DNA of 64,000 nt from Linanthus parryae (GCA_023055425.1 JALGPY010000007.1:17308001-17372000), one strand, 5' to 3'. Counted from the stretch's first letter, positions 47,382 through 61,679 are shown. A program made the numbers and translations. Notes: generated from the letters alone by a model not told the origin.

Positions 47382-47698
47382 GTTCATAGCAAGTAGAAAA
47401 TTCTATATCTACTTAATGAAGAAGTATCAAAGGAATACAGTTGGGGTGTTCACTTGTTGGTTGAACTGACAAATAGACTTGGCAAATCTAGGGCGTCTCC
47501 CTGTCAAGTGACACACTACATCGCCGCTGGGGGTGGTGAAAAATAGGAGGTTTATTGCATTATCATGGGTTGGTGCTGGTAAAGAAGCTATTCCTGAAAG
47601 CTAGGTTGTAGGATCTTGGGACACATAATCTCTCACAGGTTAAGGGATGGAGCTATGGTATACTTTTACATATAGCCATTCTCGTTGATTAAAATCTT

Positions 47699-47808
47699 AA
47701 GGATGGAGTTGTGGAAGTCAAAAGAATAGGTAACGGGTTTAGCCTTTTTCGGGTTGTTAATATTTGGGGGAAAACCATGTGCTTTTTGACAATTTACTCT
47801 ATGCGATT
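47699..47808 (+). pseudogene. LINE endonuclease scrap (A2)
   Basis: Same KDGVVEVKRIGNGF block as at 11,751. Confidence 0.45.
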
Positions 47809-48393
47809 TTTGCATCGATGAAGTGGTGCTACCTTTCTTGATCTCAGGATTTCACGTTGTGGGTTTTGTGAAATTTACTCTGTTACTTGTCCGGGTTCTG
47901 AAATTTGGGCACAATCACAAGCTTTTTAACAATAACCCATTTATGTGAATGCAATGCAGTCTTAAGATTCTTTGATTTGAGTGAGCTTTTAGACTAAGGA
48001 ATGAATCCATTAATTTAAGAAGCAATGCCGAGAGGGTTTTTTACATGTAGTGGTTTAGACTGAGAGTGTTACAGTCTCTGCTAGATTGGTACAAAGCCTT
48101 GTAATAAAACTTCGGCTCGCGGTGCCTGGACAACGTAAACACGAATGCAATTGATGACACAAAGCTGGTGTTTCTGTCCCCGTTCAGGGTCCAAGCCAGC
48201 CTAGTTATTCTTCTTCTTGATGAAGTATGGCATTGAAATCCGTTTTGAGAGACTCATTGAGGTAAAATAAAAGAAAAGAAAGGGCATGCGTTGTGAGCAA
48301 GAACTTTCAAGATAGAAACAATAGCATCTGGGTAGTTAGAGGAGGAAGACGAGGCTGGATTTATAATTCCCAAATGGAAGGATCACTGAACTA

Positions 48394-48402
48394 AATAGTT
48401 TC
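48394..48402. other. Empty MULE target site
   Basis: Single aatagtttc with flanks identical to those on the two sides of the MULE in A1; it shows the pre-insertion state. Confidence 0.95.
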
Positions 48403-48547
48403 ATACTTGAAGGGTCTGGAAGGGAAGCGGGTGTTAGGATGGGTGGAGAGGAGAACATGGGAATGGTCTTAGGCAGATACTAGGCATAGTTATAGGGAAA
48501 CAGGCATTTGGGGGGGGGGGGGTGTCAGGAAAGAAGATGTCTATCCT

Positions 48548-48999
48548 TTATTTGATAAAGTTACTAAGATCTCTCCCATTGGACCAAGTGAACCTAGGAC
48601 CAAAGAAACCAAGATCCCTCAACTTACATTCATCAAGCATATCATTTAAGAATCCGGTATTTCTCCAACAGATCCCATTACCCCCATTTGCTTCTATTGG
48701 ATCAAACCTCATTGAAGTCTCCAAAACCCTAGCCAAGCAGGTAATGAGATTTAGCAACATTTCAAGGTTATCCCAAATGGTGTGTCTAATAGAAACATTT
48801 GGACTAGCATAAATGAGAGAAATAAGGAATTAGGGAGAGAGAGAGGAAGGGAGGTTATCTGAATTGAGGCATGAATCTCTTGCTGGCAGACAGCATTCAC
48901 ATCACACCCCACTTCAGACCCATCCCAGGGATGCCAAAGACTTCCAACAAACTTAATTGGACCGGCCACAAATATTCTGCGAAAAACCCAGGGAGGCAC
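48548..48999 (-). pseudogene. LINE endonuclease fragment (A2)
   Basis: Copy of 32,986-33,437. Confidence 0.75.
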
Positions 49000-49104
49000 T
49001 CATGTTCCTAGCATTGTTTGTTTTATGGGTCTGTTTGCTTGGATGAACACTAACTGTGTGTAATTGATCCTACATTTGGTTGCTAATCAATGTTTTTTAT
49101 ACAG

Positions 49105-49675
49105 AATTTATCAACGCTATTGATAATCTCAAGGCTTAAAAAGAAACACTTGGAGAAATTAAATAAGGTAAAAGACTTATTTCAGTTTCCATTTTTTGTC
49201 GAGTTACATGAATGTCAACTCTCGTGTTACATGAATGCCTTATTCCTGACCAGATCAAATTCATTCATAAAAAAAGGAATACCATGAGAAACTGGCGGCA
49301 CTCGAGGCTGAAAATACAATGGAACGGTACAATGTTGCTTTGTTGGCATTTGAAGTAAGTATCCTTGGCGCAAGATGTAAATAAATGCCCTGAAAATGTC
49401 TCAAAATATTTCCTCTTCTTCAATGATTTACTAATGGGGTTGTATGAGCAGGAGCTTGAAGAAATTACAAACGACATTAAGGAGAACGATGAGATACTGG
49501 AACAATTTAAGACATTTAAAATAGACCAGTCTGAATGATCTGAACATTCAATGAGTCATGTGGCAATGTCGGCCTAATGGGGTTGTATGAGCAGGAGCTT
49601 GAAGAAATTGCAAACGACATTAAGAAGGAGAACGATGAGATACTGGAACAATTTAAGACATTTAAAATAGACTAG
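49105..49675 (+). pseudogene. 5'-truncated F-box gene (A2)
   Basis: Copy of the A1 pseudogene: exons 49105-49167, 49277-49354, 49452-49538 and the duplicated exon 5 at 49595-49675. The loss of exons 1-2 and the exon-5 duplication are shared, so they predate the dimer duplication. Confidence 0.8.
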
Positions 49676-50310
49676 TCTGAATGATCTCAACATTCGATGA
49701 GTCATGTGGCAATGTCGGCCTGCCTCTTATTTTTGCATTGCCATTCAAAAAGTATAACATAAATATAAATACAAAGGCTTGTTGTATTGCCATTGCCAAT
49801 AAACAGTCTAAAATGCCCTGTTGATGTATGAGCAATGTAAAAGTATCTAAATGGTCAAATCCTTATTTAGGTATTATGATTTAGTTCGTTAATGTGATAC
49901 TCACTCTAGAGTTGTCATTGAATATGGTTGGGCCATAATTATTCATTTATGTATTTCTCTTAAGCTGTGGTGAATTCTTGGACACACACATCACATGTGG
50001 GAGGGCCGGCTTGCCTAATGCACGCAATCAGCCTGGGTAATCCAAAAAAAAAATCATTTATGAGACGTAGGAGAGTGGAACTATTGACCTCTCTTCATAA
50101 TATTAGCAGCACAAACCTAATATAAATATTCACATTCTACCCTTCAAATTCATGTTCACGAGAGGTGCGCCGCCCTGTGATACTTCCCTCGTCATGGACT
50201 TGTTTTTTCTCCATTGCCGATGATGAGATCCTAATACATTTTGGATGGCCTGGAAGAATTTACTTTGTTCAATCTTTTTCCGTTTCAGTTCTTTTAGGTC
50301 TTTCAAGTAA

Positions 50311-51226
50311 AATCTAACTGATGATGAAGAAACAGTTCAGATATGTATGAGATCTATCATTTATATTTGGTATCAAATGCTTTAAGCATTCAACTTTCCT
50401 TTGTCACACGGATGGAATTGATCCACTTCTAAAATATCTATGCATTGTGACGATAGAAGAAGTTGGGAAAACTGATGAAAGTCCAAGAAGGGAGATTCCT
50501 TCATTCTAGAATATGCTATAAGAAATTCAGACTTCACAACACTAACACGACAACATTAACTCTTCAACTGATTGACACTACACTACAGAGCTCTTTGTCC
50601 ACTGCCAATCACAAACTTACTCATCCATGAGCTACACCACCATGAAAAAGACACAGACCCAAACAGCAAATCAACAACCAGTTACAGATTCAGCACTGTC
50701 AATCACAAACTCACTGATCTCATTACACTTGGAAAGAAGCAACAAATTAACTACCAGCTACAACTTCAGCCACTGCAGGCTAGGTGGTTGCTTATTTGTT
50801 GTTTCTTTTCCGTGTAGTGAGCTCTTTGAGTTCTTGATTGGCAGTGCTGAAGCTATATCTGGTTGTTGTTTTGGTTCGTGTCTTTTTTAACAGTGTAGCT
50901 CATGAATAAGTGAGTTTGTGATTGGCAGTGGACAAAGAACTCTGTAGTGCAGTGTCAATCAGTTTTAGAGTCATTGTGTTGCCTGTCTTTCTTATATAGT
51001 ATATGCTAGTATGGAGGAATTTGCCTTGTGTTTGGTGATTTTTGTCAGTTTTCCCAACTTCTGCTTTTGTTACGATGCGTACATATTCTAGAAGTAGACC
51101 TGTTTTGTCGTGTGAGAAAGGAATGTTGAATGCGGAGAGCATTTGATAGCTAGAGCTTGTGGAAGGACGATATATAATAAGATTGATACAAACTGAAGCA
51201 GGTACCGCTAACCGAATCTTCAGTAA
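50311..51226. mobile_element. Long inverted-repeat element (A2)
   Basis: Copy of 34,750-35,665. Confidence 0.74.
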
Positions 51227-51565
51227 AATAGAGCCGATTGCGAAATGAGAAGCTATCATAAATCAATCCTAGTTAAAATAATTTGTGTTGGATGTGTTTC
51301 TTTACACTGCCCAGTGATAGACGTGAGTCACTTGAATGTTGTGAACTTACCATACAAATAATATCGAAAACTTGAAAAAAAGAACGATAATATAACTGCG
51401 TGTTTCCTCTGGTAGCTCTGCTATCTTTCTTCTCCGTCTAACAAGCATATCCGTCGTTTGTTGCTCTAGCATTATCGTTGTCCAGTTATATTACGGTTTC
51501 CAGTTATTCCTGTTTCGTGCAGCTCTTCAATTAATCTGGCAGTTTTCTCTGGTAGCTTTGCTATC

Positions 51566-52067
51566 TTTCTTCCTTCATCTGTGAATCTAATGCTGTTTTG
51601 GAGTCCCCACAATGCCCAAAGCTTACTGCGTCTTTCATTTCAGGTGGAGATCAAATTGCTGACATATGTACAAATGGACTTTAGCCTCAAAGCTTCAATA
51701 ACATCAGGGCAGTTCAGCCAGCACCATGAGTTTACGGGTAATATTAGCGGATACAGCCGAAACAGAAGGAGCCCTTCTAAAGAAGGACCCGAACACTGAA
51801 ATATATCTCAAGGCCTGTTAGCCCACTTACATTACCATCTCAGCAAGCCCAATACATTTAAGTAGCCCATCTGAGGACACTATCCTCCTTTGTCACAACC
51901 CTAGGAATCGTAACGTTCTGATTTATGACCGTTCGATTATGTCGAACCCTTGAGATCACTTGTATATATTGATCCTTCCGGATCCTTCTCTATTCAATTA
52001 ATCACTCCGTATAGTTTTTCTCTTTCTCTTCCTCTCCGTCTTCACCATTTTCTCTCTATCATATACA
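51566..52067 (+). pseudogene. Copia 3' fragment (A2)
   Basis: Copy of 36,005-36,506 with the same stop. Confidence 0.45.
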
Positions 52068-52699
52068 TGAAACCCTAGTTCCCTTATAGAGCCTCAAGCG
52101 TCCGGATTCATAATATTCTTCTCTTTTTTGGCGAATTCGACAGGATTGCTTGCAAAATCGCGTCTCTTCTTTGGACATCTATCGATCCGGTGAGTAATTT
52201 GTTGCCATTATTGGTTATAATGTTGTGCATGTGAGGACTGTGGGATCATGTTGTAGATAATGGCTTTGATTATGTTCGGATCTATAAGTTTTTGTTCTGA
52301 TGGATGTAGATCTGGATGCCTACATGATAAATTGTTATCTACAGAGAGAATATATGTCATTCCTCAATGTGTTGACTTTTAAAATTCGTAGTGGTTTCTA
52401 TTTCCCGCATTAATCAATTTGATTAGATCCGATCGCTCTCTTAATACACTTTATCAGTTTTTTCCATTTATAATATTGGACGGCGATTTCATAACTGTGG
52501 TATAGCCACTAGGCTAACGTATGATGGCCTTCGGTGGGGAGCAGCGTCAAACTGCTGATCTTTAAAATGAACTGACAAGCTGAATTCTCTTAAGGCATTA
52601 GATATGCTAGGAACTTGCTAGAACTACATGCAGAAATAGTGCTTATAGTTCTTAATGGTATTGATATCTAATCAAGTTTTTTGTTTTCTCTGTTAACAG

Positions 52700-53359
52700 T
52701 TCAGGGAAGCAGCCGAAGACAAGAATGTCCTAAACTCTATGAAGTTCGGGAACAGATGCTTGTCCGAGTATTCTTTTTCATCTTGGTGCGTAGATGTGCT
52801 CGAGGAGGAAAATTTTGTGCTGGATACATGATTCTGGAGGTACAGTTAGAGTTTGGAACGCAATTTGCAAGTGTGTGTGTGTGTGTAAGAGTTTGTTTTG
52901 ATCAACTCTTAATATGGAGTATAGAAGATATTCTGGAATGAGAGAACCAAATTTTATTTTGTGGAGCCTAAATATTGAGCTGAAGAGGTGATTTCACACG
53001 GTGGTGTCCGAAAGTGGATTAATTTGTGAGGTTTTGTTTGCTTTGTTCTTGTTTGTTCTGGGTTGAATTCAAAATGCTGCTGCACCTATTTCAGTTTTGT
53101 GGCTGATCTGAGAGTTTCAATCGTGGGATTCTTATGGTTATTCTTCAAACTTTTAGTCGGTAGTTCTCTTGTGAACATTGAATTTCCTAATAGAAAACTA
53201 ACTGTGAAATGAGTTTTTTTCCATCTTGCAGTGTACTTTCACGAACACTGTGTGTAAGTGATCATATACTTGGTTGCTAATAATGTTTTATATGCAGACT
53301 TTTGCAACACTATTGATAGTCTCAAGGCATAATGGAAATACACAGAGAAATCAAGTGAG
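52700..53359 (+). pseudogene. Second F-box copy, remnant (A2)
   Basis: Copy of 37,139-37,798, differing at one base (ttcta/tccta). Confidence 0.68.
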
Positions 53360-53832
53360 GTAAAAGACTTATTTCAGTTTCCACCTTTTCTCAAGTCGTC
53401 TTTCCACTCTGAACTCTTGTTGTTTATCTGGTTTAGCTATTGCAATTTATTTTGACAAGAACTATTTTTACTGTTTCTTTTGCTGGTTTTAGGTCGAACT
53501 ATTCAAGTGCATTGCGTTTGTTGCAATGGCAGAAAACGATAAAGATCATTGCTCCTGCTATATCAAAATTTGCTGTAAGTTAAATTTGTATCCTCACTGT
53601 TTGGACTTTGGAGTGCCATATATGTACTTCTATATTGTCTAAATATGTTATTCTTTCTATAGGCATAAGAAAGTACAAGAATATGTTTACAAGCAAAATA
53701 ACACTACCAAATAATTGCATTATATTTCTATCACCATAAAAAAATGGTTTACCCATATAAAATCACGTTAGACTCCGTTTTCTTGTGCGTGACTGGTTTA
53801 TTATTATTGCACCTGGATCGTATCCAGGGTAG

Positions 53833-54213
53833 GAGCATCTCCAATTGGTTATTTATTTTAATTTTTTCAGAAAATTACAAAGAAGCTGAAATAATGTGGC
53901 ATCATCTTTGCTAAATATGACTAATTTTTTGTTAGGAAAATCAATTTTCTCCCTTATTTACGTGGGTCACAATTTGTTCCCTAAATTTCTCTCATTGTTC
54001 CCCACTCTTTTACAATTTAATAGGCACTCAAATGTTTTAGCCATCCATATCTCAGCCCATATTTCTCTTTATCCAATAAACCAAATCCAACTCTACATTA
54101 TTTTTTATAACGATAGTTGGAGAACACGCTAAAAAAATTGGTTATCTCTTACGCAAAAGGGCAATTTTATCAATAATTGGCCTAACATTTGCCTAATAGT
54201 ATTGGAGATGCTC
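53833..54213. mobile_element. MITE (A2)
   Basis: Copy of 38,272-38,652. Confidence 0.68.
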
Positions 54214-54239
54214 TAAAGGAGGTTGGTTGCAATAGTCTA

Positions 54240-54582
54240 TGTTGAGAAGTCCCACATCGGACGTTCAAGAAGAACATAGAGAATTTATAAATGTCCTCGG
54301 CTACTCCCCTCATTGCCAATTGGTTTTGAGGTGGAACCCTTGGATTCTTACATGGTATGAGAGCCACGGTGTGACTCACACACGTGAATGTAACAACCCA
54401 CATGCTCACCTTCACCCGCAGAAAAAAGATCCACGTGTAGGTCAAAGAATACCACACGTGAGGGGGTGTGTTGAGAAGTCCCCCATCGGACATTCAAGAA
54501 GAATGTAAAGATTTAAAAAGTGTCTTGGGCTACTCCCCTCATTGCCAATTGGTTTTGAGGTGGAACCCCATGGATTCTTGCA
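54240..54582 (+). mobile_element. TRIM retrotransposon (B2 start)
   Basis: Copy of 38,679-39,021, with primer site tggtatgagagcc and flanks gtcta/gtata. Confidence 0.86.
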
Positions 54583-54903
54583 GTATATAGCAAGTAGAAA
54601 ATTCTATATCTACTTAATGAAGAAGTATCAAAAGAATACAGTTGGGGTGTTCACTTGTTGGTTGAACTGACAAATAGACTTGGCAAATCTAGGGCGTCTC
54701 CCTGTTAAGTGACACACTACATCGCCGCTGGGGGTGGTGAAAAATAGGAGGTTTATTGCATTATCATGGGTTGGTGCTGGTAAAGAAGCTAGTCCTGAAA
54801 GCTAGGTTGTGTTTAGGATCTTGGGACACATAATCTCTCACAGGTTAAGGGATGAAGCTATGGTATACTTTTACATATAGCCATTCTCGTTGATTAAAAT
54901 CTT

Positions 54904-55010
54904 AAGGATGAAGTTGTGGAAGTCAAAAGAATAGGTAATGGGTTTAGCCTTTTTCGGGTTGTTAAAAATTGGGGGAAAACCACGTGCTTTTTGACAATTT
55001 ACTCCGATGA
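54904..55010 (+). pseudogene. LINE endonuclease scrap (B2)
   Basis: Copy of 39,343-39,454. Confidence 0.45.
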
Positions 55011-55827
55011 TTGCATCGATGAAGTGGCGCTACCTTTCTTGATCTTAGGATTTTACGTTGTGGGTTTTGTGAAATTTACTCTTTTACTTGTCCGGGTTCT
55101 GAAATTTGGGCACAATCACAAGCTTTTTAACAATTACCCATTTAGGTGAATGCAATGCAGTCTTAAGATTCTTTGATTTGAGTGAGCTTTTAGACTAAGG
55201 AATGAATCCATTGATTTTAAGAAGCAATGCCGAGAGGGTTTTTTACATGTATGTGGTTTAGACTGAGAGTGTAACAGTCTCTGCTAGATTGGTACAAAGC
55301 CTTGTAAGAAAACTTCAGCTCGCGGTGCCTGGACAACGTAAACAGGAATGCAATTGATGACACAAAGCTGGTGTTTCTGTCCCCGTTCAGGGTCCAAGCC
55401 AGCCTAGTTATTCTTCTTCTTGATGAAGTATGGCATTGAAATCCGTTTTGAGAGACTCATTGAGGTAAAATAAAAGAAAAGAAAGGGCATGCGTTGTGAG
55501 CAAGAACTTTCAAGATACCTACAAGTCTGGATATAATTCTATTTTTTTTTTCTTGTGGAAAAGGTTGCCAAAATGGACGTATTCCAAGCTTTGAGCTTAG
55601 TGTGAGTTGAAACAATAGCATCTGGGTAGTTAGAGGAGGAAGACGAGGCTGGATTTATAATTCCCCAGAGGGAAGGATCACTGAACTAAATAGTTTCAAA
55701 CCTCAAGGGTCTGGAAGGGAAGTGGGTGTGAGGATGGGTAAAGAGGAGAAAATGGGAATGGTCTTAGGCAGATGCTAGGCATAGTTATTAGGGAAACATG
55801 CAATTGGGTGGGTGGGGAGGGGGGGGG

Positions 55828-56115
55828 GTTAGCAAAGAAGATGTCTATCCTTTCTTTGATAAGGTTACTAAGATCTCTCAGATTGGACCAAGTGAACCTA
55901 GGACCAAAGAAACCAAGATCCATCAACTTACATTCATCAAGCATATCATTTAAGAATCTGGTATTTCTCCAACAGATCCCATTACCCCCATTTGCTTCTA
56001 TTGGATAAAACCTCATTGGAATCCCCCAAACCCTAGCCAAGCAGGTACTGAGATTTAGCAACATTTCACAGGTTATTCCAAATGGTGTGTCTAAGAGAAA
56101 CATTTGGACTAGCAT
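55828..56115 (-). pseudogene. LINE endonuclease fragment (B2)
   Basis: Copy of 40,280-40,564. Confidence 0.77.
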
Positions 56116-56364
56116 ATGGTGAATGATATGGTGAATGATGGGAATTTAATTCGGTATTATTTATGGATATTCTTGTCGTCACGCGCCGTGTTATCGGTAG
56201 TTTGATATTCTTGTCGTTACGCGCGGTATTATTTATAGATGTTCTTGTCGTTACGTGCGGAACTCGCACATCTTTTTTTTTTGCGGCGGATTACCTTTTA
56301 GCCGTTTCACTGTCTTCAATATTATCCGTAGTTTGACACTCACACCGTTTTCTAATAGGAAACC

Positions 56365-57963
56365 ATGGAGCCGCTAAAGAAAACCAGCATGAATGATCTC
56401 AACTTCGACATTTTCAAGATCATTATGATCTTCGTAGCTCAGTCCTTCGATGGCGCGAAGGACGTAGCTCGGGCAAGTTGCATGTAAGAGTTTTATAAAG
56501 CACGTATATTCTTCGTATGGTTGGTAGACATTTTTAGAGAAGCTATTCGTCGTGCAGTATGTAGATCCTTTGGAGCATTCCATTTTCTTTTGTTTTTCAT
56601 ATATTTCTGACTTAGGCTTTCTCTATTAGTATGGTTTTTCTCCGCAAATTATATGCCTGCATTGTTCTCCTTGAAAAAATTCAAATTTGTTCATAATTCT
56701 TAAAACACTATTTAGTTTAATTTTCTTCCTTTTCCTTGTATCAATACAACTAATTTTCTTCTCATCAGTCTCCTTCCTCCGACGCATCATTCATTTTGTA
56801 CCGGACAGAAGGTTACTAACCATCTTCTTTGTTCTTTCTTCATTTTGTGAGGAGTGGGATCAGACCAATGACCTTTTAAGAGAATTCACAAGCTCTAGGT
56901 CGCCTATGACCTTTCATATTTGCAGCCAACCAATTTTAGAAGGAAAATATAGCACTATAGTTGCATAGCCACTAGGCTAACCTACGATGTTTCTTTTGCA
57001 GCTTTGTGGTACATGACCTGATTCTTTTTAAGGAAGGCATTGATATACATGATAGTGCTAAATGCTAGTATTAGATATGTCAGCAGAAGCAGCGTGTGTT
57101 ACAGCTCATTTTGGTATTGATTTTTGGTCCCGGTTTTATGTTTTCTCTGTTTACAGCTCTAAAGTCTTCAATGAGGCAGCTCAAGACAAGGATGTCCTCA
57201 ACTCTGTCAAGTTCTGGGACAGATGCTCGTCTGAGTATTCTCCCTCATTTTGGAATACTGAAGGCTTGGTACACAAGTGCGCTGAATCAGGAAATTTTTC
57301 TGCCAAATACTTGATTCTGGAGGTACGCAATTTGTATTTTTTGACTATTTTTTTAGTGCTTGCAGTCAAACTATGAGTTGGTAGTTTTTCTTGTGATACA
57401 ATTAGTTTCTCAATGGAACTGTATCTTTTGCTAAATGTTTGTTTGATGTGTCTGTTTGCTTGGATGAACACCAACTGTGTGTAAATGATCCTACATATGG
57501 TTGCTAATCAACATTTTTATGTACAGAATTTATCAACGCTGTTGACAAGCTCGATGCTTAAAAAGAAACGCTTGGAGAAATTAAATAAGGTAAAAGACTT
57601 ATTTCAGTTTCCATATTTTCTCGAGTTACATGAATGTCAACTCTGGTGTTACATGAATGCCTTATTCCTGACCAGATTAATTCATTCATAAAAAACAGGA
57701 ATACCATGAGAAACCGGCGGCACTCGAGGCTGAAAATACAATGAAACGGTACAATGTTGCTTTGTTGGCATTGGAAGTAAGTAATCCTTGTCGCAAGGTG
57801 TACTTAATGCCCTGAAAATGTCTCAAAACATTTCCTCTTCTTCAATGATTTACTAATGGGGTTGTATGAGCAGGAGCTTGAAGAAATTACAAACGACATT
57901 AAGAAGGAGAACGATGAGATACTGGAACAATTTAAGACATTTAAAATAGACCAGTCTGAATGA
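56365..57963 (+). CDS. F-box-like protein, five exons, 171 aa (B2)
   Basis: Exons 56365-56483, 57157-57322, 57527-57589, 57699-57776 and 57874-57963. It is a second, apparently identical copy of the B1 gene at a constant offset of 15,551. Open frame, splice sites and F-box-like segment are all preserved; about 250 bp of upstream sequence is also copied, so both copies probably share expression. Function as for B1: a presumed SKP1-binding adaptor of an SCF ubiquitin ligase, substrate unknown. Confidence 0.72.
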
Positions 57964-58590
57964 TCTGAACATTCAATGAGTCATGTGGCGATGTTGGCCT
58001 GTCTCTTATTTTTGCATTGCCATTCCAAAAGTATAAAATAAATAGAAAGGCTTGTTGTATTGCCATTGCCAATAAACAGTCTAAAATGCCCTGTTGATGT
58101 ATGAGCAATGTAAAAGTCTTTAAATGGCTAGTCCTTATTTAGTTACTATGATTTAGTTCGTTAATGTGATCCTCACTCTAGAGTTGTGATCTAATATGGT
58201 TGGACCATTATTATTTATATATGCATTTCTCTTAAGCTGTAGTGTTGTTGGACACACGCATCACATGTTGGAGGGCCGGCTTGCTAATGCACGCAATCGG
58301 CCCGGGTAATCCAAAAAAAAATTCAGTTATGAGAAGTAGGAGAGTGGAACTATTGACCTTCTTCATAATATTAGCAGCACAAACCTAATATAAATATTCA
58401 CATTCTACCCTTCAGATTAGGGTTCATGTTCACGAGAGGTGCGCCGCCCTGTGATCCTTCCCTCGTCATGGACTTGTTTTTTCTCCATTGCCGATGACCA
58501 GATCCTAATACATTTTTAATGGCCGGAAGAATTTTCCTTGTTCAATCTTTTTCCGTTTCAGTTCTTTTTGGTCTTTCAAGTAAAATCTAA

Positions 58591-59536
58591 CTGATGATGA
58601 AGAAAAAGTTCAGATATGTACGAGATCTATCATTTAAATTTGGTATCAAATGCTTTAAGCATTCAACTTTCCTTTGTCACACGAATGGAACTGATCCACG
58701 TCTAAAATATCTAGGCATAGTGACAATAAAAGAAGTTGGGAAAAGTGATGAAAATCATCAAACACAAGAAGGGAAATTCCTTCATTGTAGAATATACCAT
58801 AAGAAAGAAAGACAGACTTCACAACACTAACATGACAACTTTAACTCTTCAACTGATTGCCACTGCACTACAGAGCTCTTTGTCCACTGCAAATCACAAA
58901 CTTACTCATCCATGAGCTACACCACCATGAAAAAGACACAGACCGAAACAACAAATCAACAACCAGTTACAGATTCAGCACTGTCAATCACAAACTCACT
59001 GATCTCATTACACTTGGAAAGAAGCAACAAATTAACAACCAGCTACAACTTCAGCCACTGCAGGCTAGGGGGTTGTTTATTTGTTGCTTCTTTCCCGTGT
59101 AGTGAGATCTGTGAGTTCTTGATTGGCAGTGCTGAAGCTATATCTGGTTGTTGTTTTGGTTCGTTTCTTTTTTAACGCTGTAGCTCATGAATAAGTGAGT
59201 TTGTGATTGGCAGTGGACAAAGAACTCTGTAGTGCAGTGTCAATCAGTTTTAGAGTCAATGTCCTCGTGTCACTGTTGTGTTGTGGTTCCTGTCTTTCTT
59301 ATATAGTATATGCTAGTATGGAGGAATCTGCCTTCTTGTGTTTGGTGATTTTTGTCAGTTTTCCCAACTTCTGCTTTTGTTACGATGCGTACATATTCTA
59401 GAAGTAGACCTGTTTTGTCGTGTGACAAAGGGATGTTGAATGCGGAGAGCATTTGATAGCTAGTGCTTGTGGAAATATGATATATAATGAGATTGATACA
59501 AACTGAAGCATGTACCACTAACTGAATCTTTAGTAA
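58591..59536. mobile_element. Long inverted-repeat element (B2)
   Basis: Copy of 43,040-43,985. Confidence 0.72.
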
Positions 59537-59878
59537 AATAGAGCCGATTGCGAACTGAGAAGCTATCATAAATCAATCCTAGTTAAAATAATTTGTGTTG
59601 GATGTGTTTCTTTACACTGCCCAGTGATAGACCTGAGTCACTCGAATGTTGTGAACTTACCATACAAATAATATCGAAAACTTGAAAAAAAAAAGATCGA
59701 TAATATAACTGCGTGTTTCCTCTGGTAGCTCTGCTATCATTCTTCTCCGTCTAACAAGCATATCCGTTGTTTGTTGCTCTAGCATTATCGTTGTCCAGTT
59801 ATATTACGGTTTCCAGTTATTGCTGTTTCGTGCAGCTCTTCAATTCATCTGGCAGTTTCCTCTGGCAGCTTTGCTATC

Positions 59879-60379
59879 ATTCTTCCTTCATCTGTGAATC
59901 TAATGCTGTTTTGGAGTTCCCACAATGCCCAAAGCATATTGCGTCTTTCATTTCAGGTGGAGATCAAATTGCTGACATATGTACAAATGGACTTTACCCT
60001 CAAAGCTTCAATAATCTCAGGCAGTTCAGCCAGCACCATGAGTTTATGGGTAATATTAGCGGATACAGCCGAAACAGAAGGAGCCCTTCTAAAGAAGGAC
60101 CCTAACACTGAAATATATCTCAAGGCCTGTTAGCCCACTTACATTACCATCTCAGCAAGCCCAAGGCTTGTAAGTAGCCCATCTGAGGACACTATCCTCC
60201 TTTGTCAGAACCCTAGGAATTGTAACGTTCAGATTTATGACCGTTCGATTATATCCAACCCTTGAGATCACTTGTATATATTGATCCTTCCGGATCCTTC
60301 TCTATTCAATTAATCACTCCGTATAGGTTTTCTCTCTCTCTTCCTCACCGTCTTCACCATTTTCTCTCTATCATATACA
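59879..60379 (+). pseudogene. Copia 3' fragment (B2)
   Basis: Copy of 44,328-44,828; the short RNase-H-like end is open. Confidence 0.47.
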
Positions 60380-61014
60380 TGAAACCCTAGTTCCCTCATA
60401 GAGCCTCAAGCGTCCGGATTCATATTATTCTTCTCTTTTTTTGGCGAATTCAACAGGATTGCTTGCGAAATCTCGTCTCTTCATTGGAAATCTATTAATT
60501 GAGTGAGTAATTTGTTGCCATTATTGGTTATAGTATTGTGCATGTGAGGACTGTTGGATGGTGTGGTAGATAATGGCTTTGATTATGTTCGGATCTATCA
60601 GTTTTGTTCTGATGGATGTAGATCTAGATGCCTGCTTGATGAATCATTATCTACAGAGAGAATATATGTCATTCCTCAATGTGTTGACTTTTAAAACTCG
60701 TAGTGGTTTCTATTTCCCGCATTAATCAATTTGATTAGATCCAATCGCTCTCTTAATATGCGTTATCAGTTTTTCCATGTATGATATTGGACGGCGATTT
60801 CATAAATGTAGTATACCCACAAGGATAATGTATGATGGCCTTCGGTGGGGAGCAGCATCAAACTTGTGACCTTTAAAATGAACTAACATGCTGAATTCTC
60901 TCAAGGAAGGCATTAGATATGTTAGGAACTTGCTAGAACTACATGCAGAAATAGTGCTTATAGTTCTTAATGGTATTGATATCTAATCAAGTTTTTTGTT
61001 TTCTCTGTTAACAG

Positions 61015-61679
61015 TTCAGGGACGCAGCTGAAGACAAGAATGTCCTCAACTCTATGAAGTTCGGGAACAGATGCTTGTCCGAGTATTCTTTCTCATCTTG
61101 GTGCGTAGATGTGCTCAAAGAGGAAAAATTTGTCCTGGATACATGATTCTGGAGGTACAAGTTAGAGTTTGGAATACGATTTGCAAGTGTGTGTGTGTGT
61201 GTGTTTGTGAGTGTTTTGATCCTCTCTTAATATGGAGTATATAAGATATTCTGGATTGAAAGATTCAAATTTTATTTTGCGGAGCCTGAATATTGAGCTT
61301 AAGAGGTGATTTCACAACGGTGGTGTCCGAAAGTGGATTAATTTGTGCGGTTTTGTTTGCTTTGTTCTTGTTTGTTCTGGGTTGAATTCAAAATGCTGCT
61401 GCACCTATTTCAGTTTTGAGGCCTGATCTGAGAGTTTCAATCTTGGGATTCTTATGGTTATTCTTCACACCTTTAGTCGGTAGTTCTCTTGTGAACAGTG
61501 AATTTCCCAATAGAAAACTAACTATGAAATGAGTTTTTTTCCATCTGTCAGTGTACTTGCATGAACACTGTGTGTAAGTGATCATACACTTGGTTGCTAA
61601 CAATGTTTTATATGCAGACTTTTGAATCACTATTGATAGTCTCAAGGCATAATGGAAATACACAGAGAAATCAAGTGAG
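61015..61679 (+). pseudogene. Second F-box copy, remnant (B2)
   Basis: Exon-2-like 61015-61154 and exon-3-like 61618-61679, with the same 16-base loss. Confidence 0.67.

Larger units (their letters stand above)
47040..54239 (+). repeat. Tandem half-unit A2 (MULE-free)
   Basis: Uninterrupted version of A1. Contents in order: TRIM, LINE scraps, truncated F-box, inverted-repeat element, copia fragment, F-box remnant, MITE. Stretches between listed parts hold no gene. Confidence 0.93.
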
